Source: an uncultured Sphingomonadaceae bacterium (GTDB lineage Bacteria > Pseudomonadota > Alphaproteobacteria > Sphingomonadales > Sphingomonadaceae). Taken from it: a stretch of 64,000 nt of DNA. The notes below the pieces were generated by a model, which saw nothing but the letters and a program-made list of their open reading frames with translations, had not been told where the DNA came from and ran no database searches. Below, one piece after another: positions 44,447 to 53,639 of this stretch (position 1 is the stretch's first letter; the number at the start of each line of letters is the position of its first letter). A program made the translations under genes and the position numbers. The DNA lies in contig CANMFX010000001.1 in NCBI GenBank assembly GCA_947497315.1, forward strand, positions 496,001 to 560,000, in the 5' to 3' direction.

Positions 44447-46636
44447 TTAAGCTGCTTTGTAGAAGCTCTCGCCCGCGTCCGCTTTCTCGCGAAAGCTCAT
44501 CGGCGGCTTGAACCGCTCGCCATATTTCTGGGCGAGCATATCGGCGGTGCGCACGAAATTATCGACGCCGATCGTATCGATATGGCTCATCGGGCCGCCG
44601 GTCCATGGTGCAAAGCCCCAACCAAAGATCGCACCCAGATCAGCAGATTGCGGATCAGAAACAACGCCTTCGTCAAAACATTGCGCCGTGGCAATCAGCT
44701 GGATGTACATCAACCGCTGTTTGACTTCCTCAACTGTTGGCTGGTCTTCCGCGAGCGGGAAATGCTCTTTCAGACCCGGCCAAAGTTTCTTGGAACCATC
44801 ATCGGCATATTCATAGAAACCGCCACCGAAACGACGTCCGCGACGGTCGATCTTCTTGACCATCAACTCCATCAGGTCCTCGGTCCCGCTAGGAACATAG
44901 GCATCGCCCATTTCTTCCTTGGTTGACGTCATGATGTCGTAACCGAGTTGCAAGGTCGTTTCGTCGACAATCGCCAGCGGACCGATGGGCATGCCCATGG
45001 AAATCGCGGCATTTTCGATCAGCGCCGGGTTCACGCCTTCGGCCACCATCATGGTTGCTTCATTGGCATAAGGCGGGAAGACGCGGTTGGTATAGAAACC
45101 GCGCACATCTTTTACGACAATCGGTGTCTTGCGAATCTTGGCGTTGTAGTCGAGCGCCACGGCAAGGGCCTTGTCGCCGGTTTCTGCGCCGGGGATGATT
45201 TCCAGCAATGGCATTTTCTCAACCGGTGAGAAAAAGTGCATGCCGATAAACTGATCCGGCCGCTCGCTGTTTTTGGCAAGACCGGTGATAGGAAGCGTCG
45301 AGGTGTTGGATGCGAAGACCACATCCTTGCCAATCACTGCTTCGGTTTTCTTGATCACATCGGCTTTCACATCCGGGCGTTCAAACACCGCTTCGATGAT
45401 CAGGTCGACATTTTTCAGATCGTCATAATTATCGGTCGGGGTGATCCGCGCCATGAAAGCATCGGCTTTTTCCTGCGTCATCTTGCCGCGCTTCACGCCT
45501 TTGTCGACGATCTTCTGGCTATAGTCGATCGCCTTTTGTGCTTCTTCCATATTGCGGTCGAGGACGATGACATTCATCCCGCCCTTGGCCGTGACATGGG
45601 TGATACCAGAGCCCATCAGACCAGCGCCGAGGACACCAACAGTCTTGAGTTCGGTGGGCGGAACGCCTTCCGGACGCATTGCGCCTTTGTCCGCCGCCTG
45701 CTTGTTCACGAACAAGGTGCGGATCATGTTCTTGGCTTGCGGGCCACTCAGCAGCTTGGTGAAATATTTGCTTTCCACTTTGAGCGCGGTATCAATGGGC
45801 AGCATCGAACCTTCATAAAGGCAGGACAGGATCGCCTTAACCGCTTCGTAATTGCCCTTGCTCTGTTTCAGCGCCATCGCGGATGAACCGAGATAAAGCG
45901 GCACGGCGCGCGGGTCCATCGAACCGGCACCGCCAGGGAATTTCCAGCCCTTCTTGTCCCAGGGCGCCGAAGCTTTCGGATTGGCTTTGACCCACTCTTT
46001 CGCCTTGGCAACAACGTCTTCGGCCGGGGCGACTTCATCGACAATTTTTTGCGCGAGGGCTGCCTGCGGGTTCATTGGCTGCCCCATCATGATTGCCATG
46101 CCAGCTGCTTGCAGGCCAGCGAGACGCGGCAGACGCTGTGTTCCGCCACCACCGGGCAGCAGACCAACTTGTACCTCAGGAAGGCCGAGCTGCAATTTCG
46201 GATGGTCGGCACAGACGCGATAGTGGCAGGCCAGCGCCAGTTCCAGACCGCCGCCCAGAGCCAGACCGTTGATTGCGCAGGCAACCGGTTTTGCATGTGC
46301 CTTGCCTTTTAACAGGTCTTTCGCGCTGTTGCCGCCTGTTTCCATCTTGCGCAAAATAGCGTTCAATCCCCAAGCCTGTTCAAACGCTTCTTTCATCGTT
46401 TCGGCCTTGGAAGAACCGAGCATGTTGAGGTCGGCACCGGCGAGGAAACCGGATTTTTTACCCGATGTAATAACCGCGCCTTTGATATCATCATTGGCAA
46501 TCAGCTCGTCGACGAATTTCGGGAAGTCAGCCATCAGGCCTTCGTTCCAGACGTTCATCGACTGGCCGGGAAGGTCGATGGTGACAAGGGCAATGCCGTC
46601 GCTGTCAATATCGACGGTGAGTGTTTCGTAAGTCAT
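44447..46636 (-). CDS. FadJ-like enoyl-CoA hydratase/3-hydroxyacyl-CoA dehydrogenase
   Basis: A 729-residue multifunctional beta-oxidation enzyme. Residues 1-200 are a crotonase domain with SGKKSGFLAGADLNML and LGLPEVQVGLLPGGGGTQRLP. The NAD-binding domain has GVLGAGLMGSGITHVTAKGG, and the dehydrogenase catalytic histidine is in MHFFSPVEKMPL. C-terminal 3HCDH domains end with GWGFAPWTGGP. It pairs with the thiolase 54 bp upstream, forming an FadJ/FadI-type module. Confidence 0.93.
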   Translation of the reverse strand: MTYETLTVDIDSDGIALVTIDLPGQSMNVWNEGLMADFPKFVDELIANDDIKGAVITSGKKSGFLAGADLNMLGSSKAETMKEAFEQAWGLNAILRKMETGGNSAKDLLKGKAHAKPVACAINGLALGGGLELALACHYRVCADHPKLQLGLPEVQVGLLPGGGGTQRLPRLAGLQAAGMAIMMGQPMNPQAALAQKIVDEVAPAEDVVAKAKEWVKANPKASAPWDKKGWKFPGGAGSMDPRAVPLYLGSSAMALKQSKGNYEAVKAILSCLYEGSMLPIDTALKVESKYFTKLLSGPQAKNMIRTLFVNKQAADKGAMRPEGVPPTELKTVGVLGAGLMGSGITHVTAKGGMNVIVLDRNMEEAQKAIDYSQKIVDKGVKRGKMTQEKADAFMARITPTDNYDDLKNVDLIIEAVFERPDVKADVIKKTEAVIGKDVVFASNTSTLPITGLAKNSERPDQFIGMHFFSPVEKMPLLEIIPGAETGDKALAVALDYNAKIRKTPIVVKDVRGFYTNRVFPPYANEATMMVAEGVNPALIENAAISMGMPIGPLAIVDETTLQLGYDIMTSTKEEMGDAYVPSGTEDLMELMVKKIDRRGRRFGGGFYEYADDGSKKLWPGLKEHFPLAEDQPTVEEVKQRLMYIQLIATAQCFDEGVVSDPQSADLGAIFGWGFAPWTGGPMSHIDTIGVDNFVRTADMLAQKYGERFKPPMSFREKADAGESFYKAA

Positions 46637-46690
46637 GATTTTTGTCCTGCTAAATATGGGATTGGAGTGATTGGAGGCTCTCGCCGCGCT

Positions 46691-47905
46691 CTAGTTCACC
46701 CGCTCAATGATGGTGGCAATGCCCATGCCGCCGCCGATGCACAGCGTCGACAAAGCGGTCTGCTTGTTGGAGCGTTCCAGCTCGTCCAGCACCGTGCCAA
46801 GGATCATCGCGCCCGTGGCGCCCAAAGGATGGCCCATGGCAATCGCGCCGCCATTCACATTGATATCGCTATGATCGACATTCATCGCTTCCATGAAGCG
46901 CAGGACGACAGCTGCAAAAGCTTCGTTCAACTCCCACACGTCAATGTCGCTGGCTTCCATGCCCGCGCGTTTGAGCGCTTTTTGGGCGGCAAATTCAGGG
47001 CCGGTGAGCATGATGGTTGGCTCTGATCCGATCGACGCCATGGAAACAATCCGCGCCCGTGGCTTCAGCCCATATTTTGTGCCTGCTTCTTCGTTGCCGA
47101 TCAGCACGGCTGCTGCACCGTCAACAATACCGGAGCTGTTGCCGGCATGGTGGACGTGATTCATTTTCTCGACATCAGGATGCTTGAGGATCGCAACATC
47201 ATTAAAGCCGGGCATCTGCTCACCCATCATCTGGAAAGCGGGGTTGAGTGAACCCAAAGACTGCATGTCGGTTTCGGGGCGCATCAACTCGTCATGGTCG
47301 AGAACGGTTTCGCCAATAACATCCTTGATCGGCAGGATCGATTTTTCGAAACGCTTTTCTTCCCAGCTTTTGCCAGCACGTTTCTGGCTCTCGACCGCAT
47401 AGGCGTCGACATCATCGCGGCTATAGCCATATTTGGTGGCGATCAGATCGGCGGAAATACCCTGCGGCACGAAATATTCCTGAAACACGAGGGTGGGGTC
47501 AGCCATGCCGCCCAAACCGTCGCTGCCCATCGGGATGCGGGACATCGACTCAACGCCGCCGCCAACGGCCAGATCTGCTTCGCCAGATTTAACCTTGCCA
47601 GCTGCGATATTTACGGCTTCGAGGCCGGAACCGCAGAAACGGTTGACCTGGATCGCGGAGGTTGTGTCGGCATAGCCAGCTTTGAGGGCTGCCATACGGC
47701 TGATGACTGCGCCCTGTTCGCCAACGGGGGAGACACAGCCATAAGCAATATCTTCGACTTCATGACCGTCCAGTTCGTTGCGGTCATTGACTGAAGCAAG
47801 CACCTGAGATGCAAGATCAAGGGCGGTGATTTCATGCAAGCTGCCGTCGCTGCGGCCTTTCCCGCGCGGGCTGCGCACAGCGTCATAAATATAGGCTTCG
47901 GTCAT
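46691..47905 (-). CDS. Acetyl-CoA C-acyltransferase (thiolase)
   Basis: A 404-residue thiolase. The acyl-accepting cysteine is in [13 protein letters not shown] (near residue 88). The conserved histidine is in [15 protein letters not shown] and the second cysteine in LCIGGGMG. It catalyses thiolytic cleavage of 3-ketoacyl-CoA at the end of each beta-oxidation round. Two candidate operators lie upstream (47934-47952 and 47981-47996). It is followed by the FadJ-like gene on the same strand. Confidence 0.94.
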   Translation of the reverse strand: MTEAYIYDAVRSPRGKGRSDGSLHEITALDLASQVLASVNDRNELDGHEVEDIAYGCVSPVGEQGAVISRMAALKAGYADTTSAIQVNRFCGSGLEAVNIAAGKVKSGEADLAVGGGVESMSRIPMGSDGLGGMADPTLVFQEYFVPQGISADLIATKYGYSRDDVDAYAVESQKRAGKSWEEKRFEKSILPIKDVIGETVLDHDELMRPETDMQSLGSLNPAFQMMGEQMPGFNDVAILKHPDVEKMNHVHHAGNSSGIVDGAAAVLIGNEEAGTKYGLKPRARIVSMASIGSEPTIMLTGPEFAAQKALKRAGMEASDIDVWELNEAFAAVVLRFMEAMNVDHSDINVNGGAIAMGHPLGATGAMILGTVLDELERSNKQTALSTLCIGGGMGIATIIERVN

Positions 47906-47933
47906 GCGATATTCCTTATTTTGAAAAAATCTG

Positions 47934-47952
47934 AACTATTAAGTGCATAGTT
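47934..47952. promoter_or_regulatory. Inverted repeat upstream of the thiolase gene
   Basis: AACTAT-N7-ATAGTT, a perfect 6-bp inverted repeat 29-47 bp before the thiolase start. It has the size of a TetR-type operator and probably overlaps the promoter. Confidence 0.35.
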
Positions 47953-47980
47953 AATGTTGCGCTGCAGCACAGTCAAGCAG

Positions 47981-47996
47981 TTTACGTAAACGTCAA
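47981..47996. promoter_or_regulatory. Candidate LiuR-like operator upstream of the thiolase gene
   Basis: TTTACGTAAACGTCAA contains a 12-bp palindrome (GTTTACGTAAAC with the preceding G) and, from memory, resembles operators of MerR-type LiuR regulators of branched-chain and fatty acid catabolism. No liuR gene is in the window. Confidence 0.35.
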
Positions 47997-48078
47997 TCAA
48001 GAAAGAGAGCGACTCGCCTTGTCCTTCTTCTGCTTCCGACCAGTCTAGCCGGGCTCAAGAGCTATTCAAGCCAGAAGC

Positions 48079-49239
48079 CTATTCAAGGATGCTTTGATAT
48101 TTCTGGCTGAAGACATCACGGCCGACAATATAGCGCATGATCTCGCTACTACCGGCATAGATCCGGCTCATCCGCGCATCGGTGAAAATGCGGCTGATCT
48201 CATATTCCTTCATATAGCCCGCGCCGCCATGCAATTGCAGACCCAGATCGGCCATTTCCCATTCAATCTCACTGCCCAGCATCTTGCCCTTCGCCGCGAT
48301 ATTGGCATTGAGCCCGCCCTGATTATGCACCTCGACGCAATGGTCGATATAGACTTGCAGCATATCAATCTTGGCATCCATCTCTGCCATCTTGAACTGG
48401 GTGTTCTGCATGTCCGACAGCTTCTTGCCAAATACATCGCGTTCCATGACAAATTCCCTGGTCACGTCAAAAGCCCGCCGCGCAGACGCGCCATAGCCGA
48501 CCATGCCGATCAGTCGTTCCTCGGCCAAACCTTCCATCAGATGGATAAAGCCCTTGCCCGGTGTACCGAGCTGATTTTCCTTTGGAATTCTGACGTTATT
48601 AAAAAATAGCTCCGCTGTATCCTGCGCATGCAGACCGATTTTCTCCAGATTCTGACCGCGTTCAAAACCTTCCATGCCGCGCTCGACAATCAGCAACACC
48701 ATTGCATGCTTGTCGTCGACGCCGGCAATCTTCGCGGCAACAATCACGACGTCGGCATTGATACCGTTGGAGATATACGTCTTCGACCCGTTCAGCACCC
48801 AGTGATCGCCATTATCGGTGGCGGTTGTCTTCATGCCGGACAAGTCACTGCCGGCGCCAGGCTCGGTCATGGCGACGGCGAGGATAGTTTCACCGCTGAC
48901 GCATTTGGGCAGGAAGCGCTCACGCTGTTCCTCGTTTCCGATATTCTTGAAATAGGGGCCAACCAGACGGCTATGCAGCGTGTTATACCATTCGGCGCAG
49001 CCCGCCCGGGTGGTTTCCTCAATGATAATCTGCTCATAGCGGAAATCATCATCACCCATGCCGCCATATTTTTCATCCGGCCAGATCATCAGGAAGCCCT
49101 GATCACCGGCTTTTTTGAAAATCTCGCGGTCGACTATGCCTGCTTCGCGAAATTCGTCCATGCGCGGAGCAACTTCATCTGCCAGAAAGCGGCGATAAGC
49201 ATCGCGGAACATATGCTGTTCTTCGGTAAATTTACGCAT
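48079..49239 (-). CDS. Acyl-CoA dehydrogenase
   Basis: A 386-residue FAD enzyme introducing the alpha-beta double bond in acyl-CoA. The N-terminal helices include FLADEVAPRMDEFREAG. FAD/substrate motifs are AMTEPGAGSDLSGMKTTA and WVLNGSKTYISNG, and the C-terminal block is LHGGAGYMKEYEISRIFTDAR. The usual IYEGT is IYAGSSEIMR here. In an Atu scheme it could be a citronellyl-CoA dehydrogenase (AtuD), but long-chain acyl-CoA is also possible. It is a separate unit, 173 bp upstream of the thiolase gene. Confidence 0.92.
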   Translation of the reverse strand: MRKFTEEQHMFRDAYRRFLADEVAPRMDEFREAGIVDREIFKKAGDQGFLMIWPDEKYGGMGDDDFRYEQIIIEETTRAGCAEWYNTLHSRLVGPYFKNIGNEEQRERFLPKCVSGETILAVAMTEPGAGSDLSGMKTTATDNGDHWVLNGSKTYISNGINADVVIVAAKIAGVDDKHAMVLLIVERGMEGFERGQNLEKIGLHAQDTAELFFNNVRIPKENQLGTPGKGFIHLMEGLAEERLIGMVGYGASARRAFDVTREFVMERDVFGKKLSDMQNTQFKMAEMDAKIDMLQVYIDHCVEVHNQGGLNANIAAKGKMLGSEIEWEMADLGLQLHGGAGYMKEYEISRIFTDARMSRIYAGSSEIMRYIVGRDVFSQKYQSILE

Positions 49240-49421
49240 GGGAGGAATCCTTCGAATTTATCTGATAAGCGCCAATATGGCCATCAAGCGCGATATCGAA
49301 TCGGCTTTAACCGGTCAATTAAAACATGGGTCGGACACCGGCTGCAACCTGTTCTTTTTGCCATGAGCGCTGATCCCAGTTGGCCGTTGCAATTGTTTGA
49401 AAAGCCTTGTTAAGAGGTTCA

Positions 49422-50006
49422 ATGGCGAAAAATGAAGACAGACCATTCATATTGGGCCTTGGCGGCACAACCAATCCGCACAGCTCGACCGAACAGGCAT
49501 TGGCCATTGCCCTGAAGACTGCGTCGGAAGCTGGTGCAGAGACAGAATTGTTCGGATCGGAGCGGCTTTGCGCTCTTCCTCATTATCTTTCGGATCCTGC
49601 CGGACTCAATGAAACCGGTAAGGCGCTTGTAGAATCCGTCCGCCGCGCTGACGGGATCATATTGGCCAGTCCCGGTTATCATGGGACCATCTCGGGTCTG
49701 GTCAAAAACGCCGTTGATTATATTGAGGAAACGGCGGGCGATGACCGGGTCTATCTCGATGGCCTGCCCGTCGGATTGATTGTTACCGCCTATGGCTGGC
49801 AAGCGACTGGTTCAACCTTGGCGGCGATGCGCTCGATTGTTCATGCGCTGCGCGGCTGGCCGACACCGCTTGGTGTGGGGATCAATGCGTCGGGCGGGAT
49901 ATTCAAAGACGGCCTGTGTGCGGACGAAAGTGTGAACGAGCAGCTCTGCCTTGTCGCCCAACAGGTTATGCGTGGTTCGCACCGGCGAGAATATCGCGAT
50001 CAATAA
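49422..50006 (+). CDS. NADPH-dependent FMN reductase family protein
   Basis: A 194-residue flavodoxin-fold reductase. FMN-phosphate binding is by LGLGGTTNPHSSTEQ, and SPGYHGTISGLVKNAVDYI is the family's second motif. The ATG at 49422 follows AAGAGG; a TTG five codons upstream is rejected. Such enzymes supply reduced FMN to monooxygenases or reduce quinones. Its stop codon directly abuts the stop of the convergent epimerase gene, with no base between. Confidence 0.87.
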   Translation: MAKNEDRPFILGLGGTTNPHSSTEQALAIALKTASEAGAETELFGSERLCALPHYLSDPAGLNETGKALVESVRRADGIILASPGYHGTISGLVKNAVDYIEETAGDDRVYLDGLPVGLIVTAYGWQATGSTLAAMRSIVHALRGWPTPLGVGINASGGIFKDGLCADESVNEQLCLVAQQVMRGSHRREYRDQ

Positions 50007-51023
50007 TTATTCCGGCGGTGAATTGCCGTAAAAGTCCCGATACCAGCCGACAAAGCGTTTCAAACCGTCTTCCAGCATGACTTCCGGCTCATAGCCGGTC
50101 AGCGCATGCAGCTTTGACACATCAGCATAGGTTGCCGTGACGTCCCCGGGTTGCATGGGGCGCATGATCTTCTCTGCTTTCATCCCAAGCGCTTGCTCCA
50201 GGGCCTCGATCATGTCCATCAGACCGACGGGCCGACTATCACCGATATTCAAGACCCGATGTTCGCCAGAGGCTGGCGGATTGTCCAGTGACCCCAATAT
50301 GCCGTCAACGATATCGTCAATATAGGTGAAGTCCCGGGCCATTTTACCTTCGCCGTAAACTTCGATGGGCTCGCCAGCGAGGATCTTTTTGGTGAATCCG
50401 AAATAGGCCATGTCCGGCCGGCCCCATGGCCCGTAGACAGTGAAAAACCGCAGACCGGTTTGCGGAAAGCCGTATAGCTTTGCATAGGATGCGCTCATCA
50501 ATTCGCAGGAGCGTTTGGTCGCTGCATAAAGCGACACAGGATCAACAGCGGGCTCTTCTTCTACAAAACCCTCGCCGCCCATCGGTTTGTCGCCATAGAC
50601 GGAGCTGGAAGAGGCGTAGACGAGGTGCTCAAAATCCGGCGCATGGCGGCTGGCTTCCAGCAGGCTTAAATGGCCTTCCAGATTCGACTTTTGATACGCG
50701 AATGGATTGTCGATGCTATAACGCACACCGGCCTGGGCGGCGAGATGGATGATGCGCTTCACGCCGTTATCCTGCACCAGTTTACGCACGCCCTCAGCGT
50801 CGGAGACATCCAGTTCGGCAAATTGAAACCCTGTCAATTTCTGCAAGTTTTCAAGCCGCGCCGCTTTTAGCTTCGGATCATAATAGTCATTCAGATTATC
50901 GATACCGATGACGCTCTCTCCGCGCGCGACCAGTTGTTGAGAAACCGCGTGGCCGATAAATCCCGCTGCGCCGGTAACCAATACGGCGTCAGAACGACAT
51001 AATTTATCATCCATTTGGTTCAT
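50007..51023 (-). CDS. NAD-dependent sugar-nucleotide epimerase (UDP-glucuronate 4-epimerase-like)
   Basis: A 338-residue extended SDR. The NAD motif is GAAGFIGHA, the active site YAATK preceded by ASSSVYGDKPMGGEGF, and FTVYGPWGRPDMAYF plus GKMARDFTYIDDIV are typical of UDP-glucuronate 4-epimerases. It would provide UDP-galacturonate for surface polysaccharide or glycolipid. A start at residue 4 is possible. It lies 91 bp downstream of the deaminase gene on the same strand. Confidence 0.9.
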   Translation of the reverse strand: MNQMDDKLCRSDAVLVTGAAGFIGHAVSQQLVARGESVIGIDNLNDYYDPKLKAARLENLQKLTGFQFAELDVSDAEGVRKLVQDNGVKRIIHLAAQAGVRYSIDNPFAYQKSNLEGHLSLLEASRHAPDFEHLVYASSSSVYGDKPMGGEGFVEEEPAVDPVSLYAATKRSCELMSASYAKLYGFPQTGLRFFTVYGPWGRPDMAYFGFTKKILAGEPIEVYGEGKMARDFTYIDDIVDGILGSLDNPPASGEHRVLNIGDSRPVGLMDMIEALEQALGMKAEKIMRPMQPGDVTATYADVSKLHALTGYEPEVMLEDGLKRFVGWYRDFYGNSPPE

Positions 51024-51114
51024 AAATTCATTCCTCGATCATTCAGGATCATCGTCCTGCGCAGTAACAGCAAAAAACAAAGATTTCCAATGGGGTGACT
51101 TCGGTTCAGCCCGT

Positions 51115-52149
51115 TTATCCATCAAATCGCGCAACATAGTCGTCAATATGGCGGAGAGATTGCGCAATGGTTTCCTCGTCGAGAAACGAACCGCGGAAGC
51201 TATTTTTAGCCAGCGCGATGATGTCATCCTTGTCGAGGTTCAGGGCAGATGCGGTCGCCTCGTAATTATCATTCAGATATCCGCCAAAATAGGATGGGTC
51301 GTCGGAATTGATGGTGGCGTGCAAGCCAAGGTCCAGCATTTTTTTCAGCGGGTGGTCTTTGAGATTATCGACCACGCACAGCGACAGATTGGACAAGGGA
51401 CAGACAGTTAGCGTCATTTGATTGTCTTGCAGTCTTTGAACAAGCCGAGGGTCTTCCAATGACCGGTTGCCGTGGTCCATGCGCTCTATCTTCAAAATGT
51501 CGAGGGCTTCCCAGACATAGTCCGGTGGCCCTTCTTCGCCAGCATGGGCCACTGCCTTGAGGCCAAGGGCTTTAGCTTTGGCGAAGACTTTCGCAAATTT
51601 GGAGGGCGGATGACCCAGTTCGGATGAATCGAGCCCAACCCCGGATATTCTGTCGAGATAAGGCGTTGCCTCCTCCAGCGTTGCGAGCGCATCCTCTTCA
51701 CTCAAGTGACGCAGGAAGCACATGATCAGCTGCGATGATATATTCAGGTCCGATTGCGCATCATCCATTGCGCGCAATATGCCGTCTATTGCGGTTGAAA
51801 AGGCGACCCCGCGCTCGGTATGACCCTGCGGATCGAAAAATATCTCGGCATGGATTGCATTGTCAGCGTGGATACGCCGAAAATAGGCCGTGGTCAGGTC
51901 ATAGAAATCCTGCTCGGTACGCAGGACATTCATTCCTTGATAATAGATATCCAGGAAATCCTGCAGATTTGAGAAGGCATAGGCCTTGCGCACTTCTTCG
52001 GCCGAAGCAAAGGGTATGTCGATGGCGTTGCGCTGAGCCAGCGCAAACATCATTTCCGGTTCAAGCGATCCTTCAATATGCAGATGCAGTTCGGCTTTCG
52101 GAATACCGGCAATGAAGGCGCCGCGCTGTTCGGGGGATGCAAAAGACAT
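51115..52149 (-). CDS. Adenine/adenosine deaminase
   Basis: A 344-residue zinc amidohydrolase. Metal ligands are His22/His24 in AELHLHIEGSLEPE, the histidine in AVAHAGEEG with the catalytic glutamate, and the aspartates in NSDDPSYFGGY. The GLDSSELGHPPSKF and CPLSNLSLCV blocks are closer to the adenine deaminase (Aah1-like) branch than to classical adenosine deaminase. The adjacent phosphoribosyltransferase, which could use hypoxanthine, supports adenine as substrate (inference). It starts 2 bp after that gene. Confidence 0.9.
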   Translation of the reverse strand: MSFASPEQRGAFIAGIPKAELHLHIEGSLEPEMMFALAQRNAIDIPFASAEEVRKAYAFSNLQDFLDIYYQGMNVLRTEQDFYDLTTAYFRRIHADNAIHAEIFFDPQGHTERGVAFSTAIDGILRAMDDAQSDLNISSQLIMCFLRHLSEEDALATLEEATPYLDRISGVGLDSSELGHPPSKFAKVFAKAKALGLKAVAHAGEEGPPDYVWEALDILKIERMDHGNRSLEDPRLVQRLQDNQMTLTVCPLSNLSLCVVDNLKDHPLKKMLDLGLHATINSDDPSYFGGYLNDNYEATASALNLDKDDIIALAKNSFRGSFLDEETIAQSLRHIDDYVARFDG

Positions 52150-52151
52150 AT

Positions 52152-52754
52152 CTAGCTCTTTATCATGACAGGGTTGCGGATTTCTTCTTCATCAAAAATG
52201 ATCGCAGCATCCGATTTATTTGCGCATATTTCGTCTTTGGTCAGTCCGTCCAGCTCGTGCGGAAAGATCAACCAGTCCTCGGTCTCGTGAATAAAGAAAT
52301 CGGGCTTCAGAGCCGTCTTGTTACGCGAAGGTTTACTATAGACCGTGGCCACCCGAACATCCTTCGGCATATTATGGCGGCATCGCTCACCCAGTTCTTT
52401 GAGGAACGCTTCTATGCTTCGGCCACTGTCAAACACATCATCGACAATCAGCAAATTATCTTCCGGATTGAGCGTATCGATCAAATAGCCGAGCGCAAAT
52501 ACCCGCACGGATCGTTCCTGTTTATCAATACCGGAATAGGAAGATGTCCTAATGGCAATATGATCCGTCGAGACGCCATGGAATTCCAATATCTCCTGGA
52601 CCGCAATGCCGACCGGTGCACCGCCGCGCCAGATGCCGACAATATGAGTTGGCGAAAAATCGCTTTTCAATATCTGCATGCCCAGCCGAAAGCTGTCCGA
52701 CAATAAGGCGTCGGCAGTGATATATGTTTTTGCGATGGGTGTTTCTGAGACCAT
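52152..52754 (-). CDS. Purine phosphoribosyltransferase (hypoxanthine/guanine-type)
   Basis: A 200-residue type I phosphoribosyltransferase. The PRPP motif is LLIVDDVFDSGRSI, with VGIWRGGAPVGIAVQE as the first phosphate-binding loop and PDFFIHETEDWLIFPHEL near the end. It likely converts hypoxanthine or guanine to IMP/GMP. The ATG at 52754 is used; a GTG three codons upstream has the Shine-Dalgarno sequence too close. It is first in a salvage operon with the deaminase, 2 bp apart, and divergent from the GST gene. Confidence 0.87.
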   Translation of the reverse strand: MVSETPIAKTYITADALLSDSFRLGMQILKSDFSPTHIVGIWRGGAPVGIAVQEILEFHGVSTDHIAIRTSSYSGIDKQERSVRVFALGYLIDTLNPEDNLLIVDDVFDSGRSIEAFLKELGERCRHNMPKDVRVATVYSKPSRNKTALKPDFFIHETEDWLIFPHELDGLTKDEICANKSDAAIIFDEEEIRNPVMIKS

Positions 52755-52892
52755 ATTGATCACATTCTCCGGCTGCCTTTGGGAACGCTATCACGAACAA
52801 AATCCTAGGATATTATCGCATTAGCATTATGCAGGGAGATAAGTAGCCGCTGTTTCACACATGTTAAACCCATATTTCCCGGAGAGCCGAAT

Positions 52893-53525
52893 ATGACACT
52901 GATCGTCCACCATCTTAACAATAGCCGGTCCCAGCGGATATTATGGCTGCTTGAGGAAATCGGCCGCCCTTATGAGATTCGCCACCATCAGCGTGATGCC
53001 GTAACCAATCAGGCGCCGCCCAGCCTGACTGCGCTGCATCCTTTGGGCAAGTCGCCAATGATCGAAGATGACGGACGCATGATCATCGAATCCGGCGCGA
53101 TTGTGGAACATATCTGTGCGCATCACGGCGGCGGGCAATACGTGCCAGAGCGCGGGACGGATGACTATGTTCGTCATCTTGAGCTGATGCATTTTGCCGA
53201 AGGGTCGGCAATGACGCCAATTTTGCTGAACCTCTATGTGGGCCGGCTGGAAGAGGCTGGCGCGCCGTTGATGCCGCGGATCAACGAACAGCTGACCAGC
53301 CACTTTGACTTCATGGAAAACGAACTCAGCCCGTCCGGCCATTTTATTGGCGACAATCTTAGCGCCGCCGATTTCATGCTCAGTTTTCCTGCAGAAGTGG
53401 CGATTGCCCAGGGCCGCGGGAAAACCCATCCTAAGCTGGCCGCATTTGTTAAGGAATTACAATCGCGCCCTGCTTATCAAAGAGGTCTTGAGAAAGGCGG
53501 AGAATATAGCTTCGCCTCGACCTGA
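52893..53525 (+). CDS. Glutathione S-transferase family protein
   Basis: A 210-residue GST. The thioredoxin-like N-domain starts TLIVHHLNNSRSQRILWLLEEIG, with the cis-proline/ESGA glutathione site seen in LGKSPMIEDDGRMIIESGAIVE. The all-helical C-domain has GDNLSAADFMLSFP. The catalytic residue is probably the Asn/Ser near residues 9-11. It may conjugate electrophiles or act as a peroxidase; the substrate is unknown. It is monocistronic, 114 bp before the TonB receptor gene. Confidence 0.9.
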   Translation: MTLIVHHLNNSRSQRILWLLEEIGRPYEIRHHQRDAVTNQAPPSLTALHPLGKSPMIEDDGRMIIESGAIVEHICAHHGGGQYVPERGTDDYVRHLELMHFAEGSAMTPILLNLYVGRLEEAGAPLMPRINEQLTSHFDFMENELSPSGHFIGDNLSAADFMLSFPAEVAIAQGRGKTHPKLAAFVKELQSRPAYQRGLEKGGEYSFAST

Positions 53526-53555
53526 AGCAGTGGGCACAATAAAACTGCAATAGCA

Positions 53556-53573
53556 CCGTCACAGCAGAGTCAC
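53556..53573 (+). promoter_or_regulatory. Possible Pho box upstream of the TonB receptor-phytase operon
   Basis: CCGTCAC-AGCA-GAGTCAC is a pair of 7-mers with an 11-bp period, as in PhoB sites (CTGTCAT-N4-CTGTCAT). The matches are only 5/7 and 4/7, so the layout and the phytase gene are the main arguments. Confidence 0.35.
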
Positions 53574-53612
53574 GAACAACGCATATTTTTGGAACAAGCA
53601 ATCCCTAGGGCA

Positions 53613-53627
53613 CCCTCAAATCGAGGG
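53613..53627 (+). promoter_or_regulatory. Small hairpin in the TonB receptor mRNA leader
   Basis: CCCTC-AAATC-GAGGG is a perfect 5-bp stem whose 3' arm contains the GAGGGAG Shine-Dalgarno-like sequence upstream of the ATG at 53640. Folding could limit translation. Confidence 0.3.
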
Positions 53628-53639
53628 AGTTCTTAAAAT

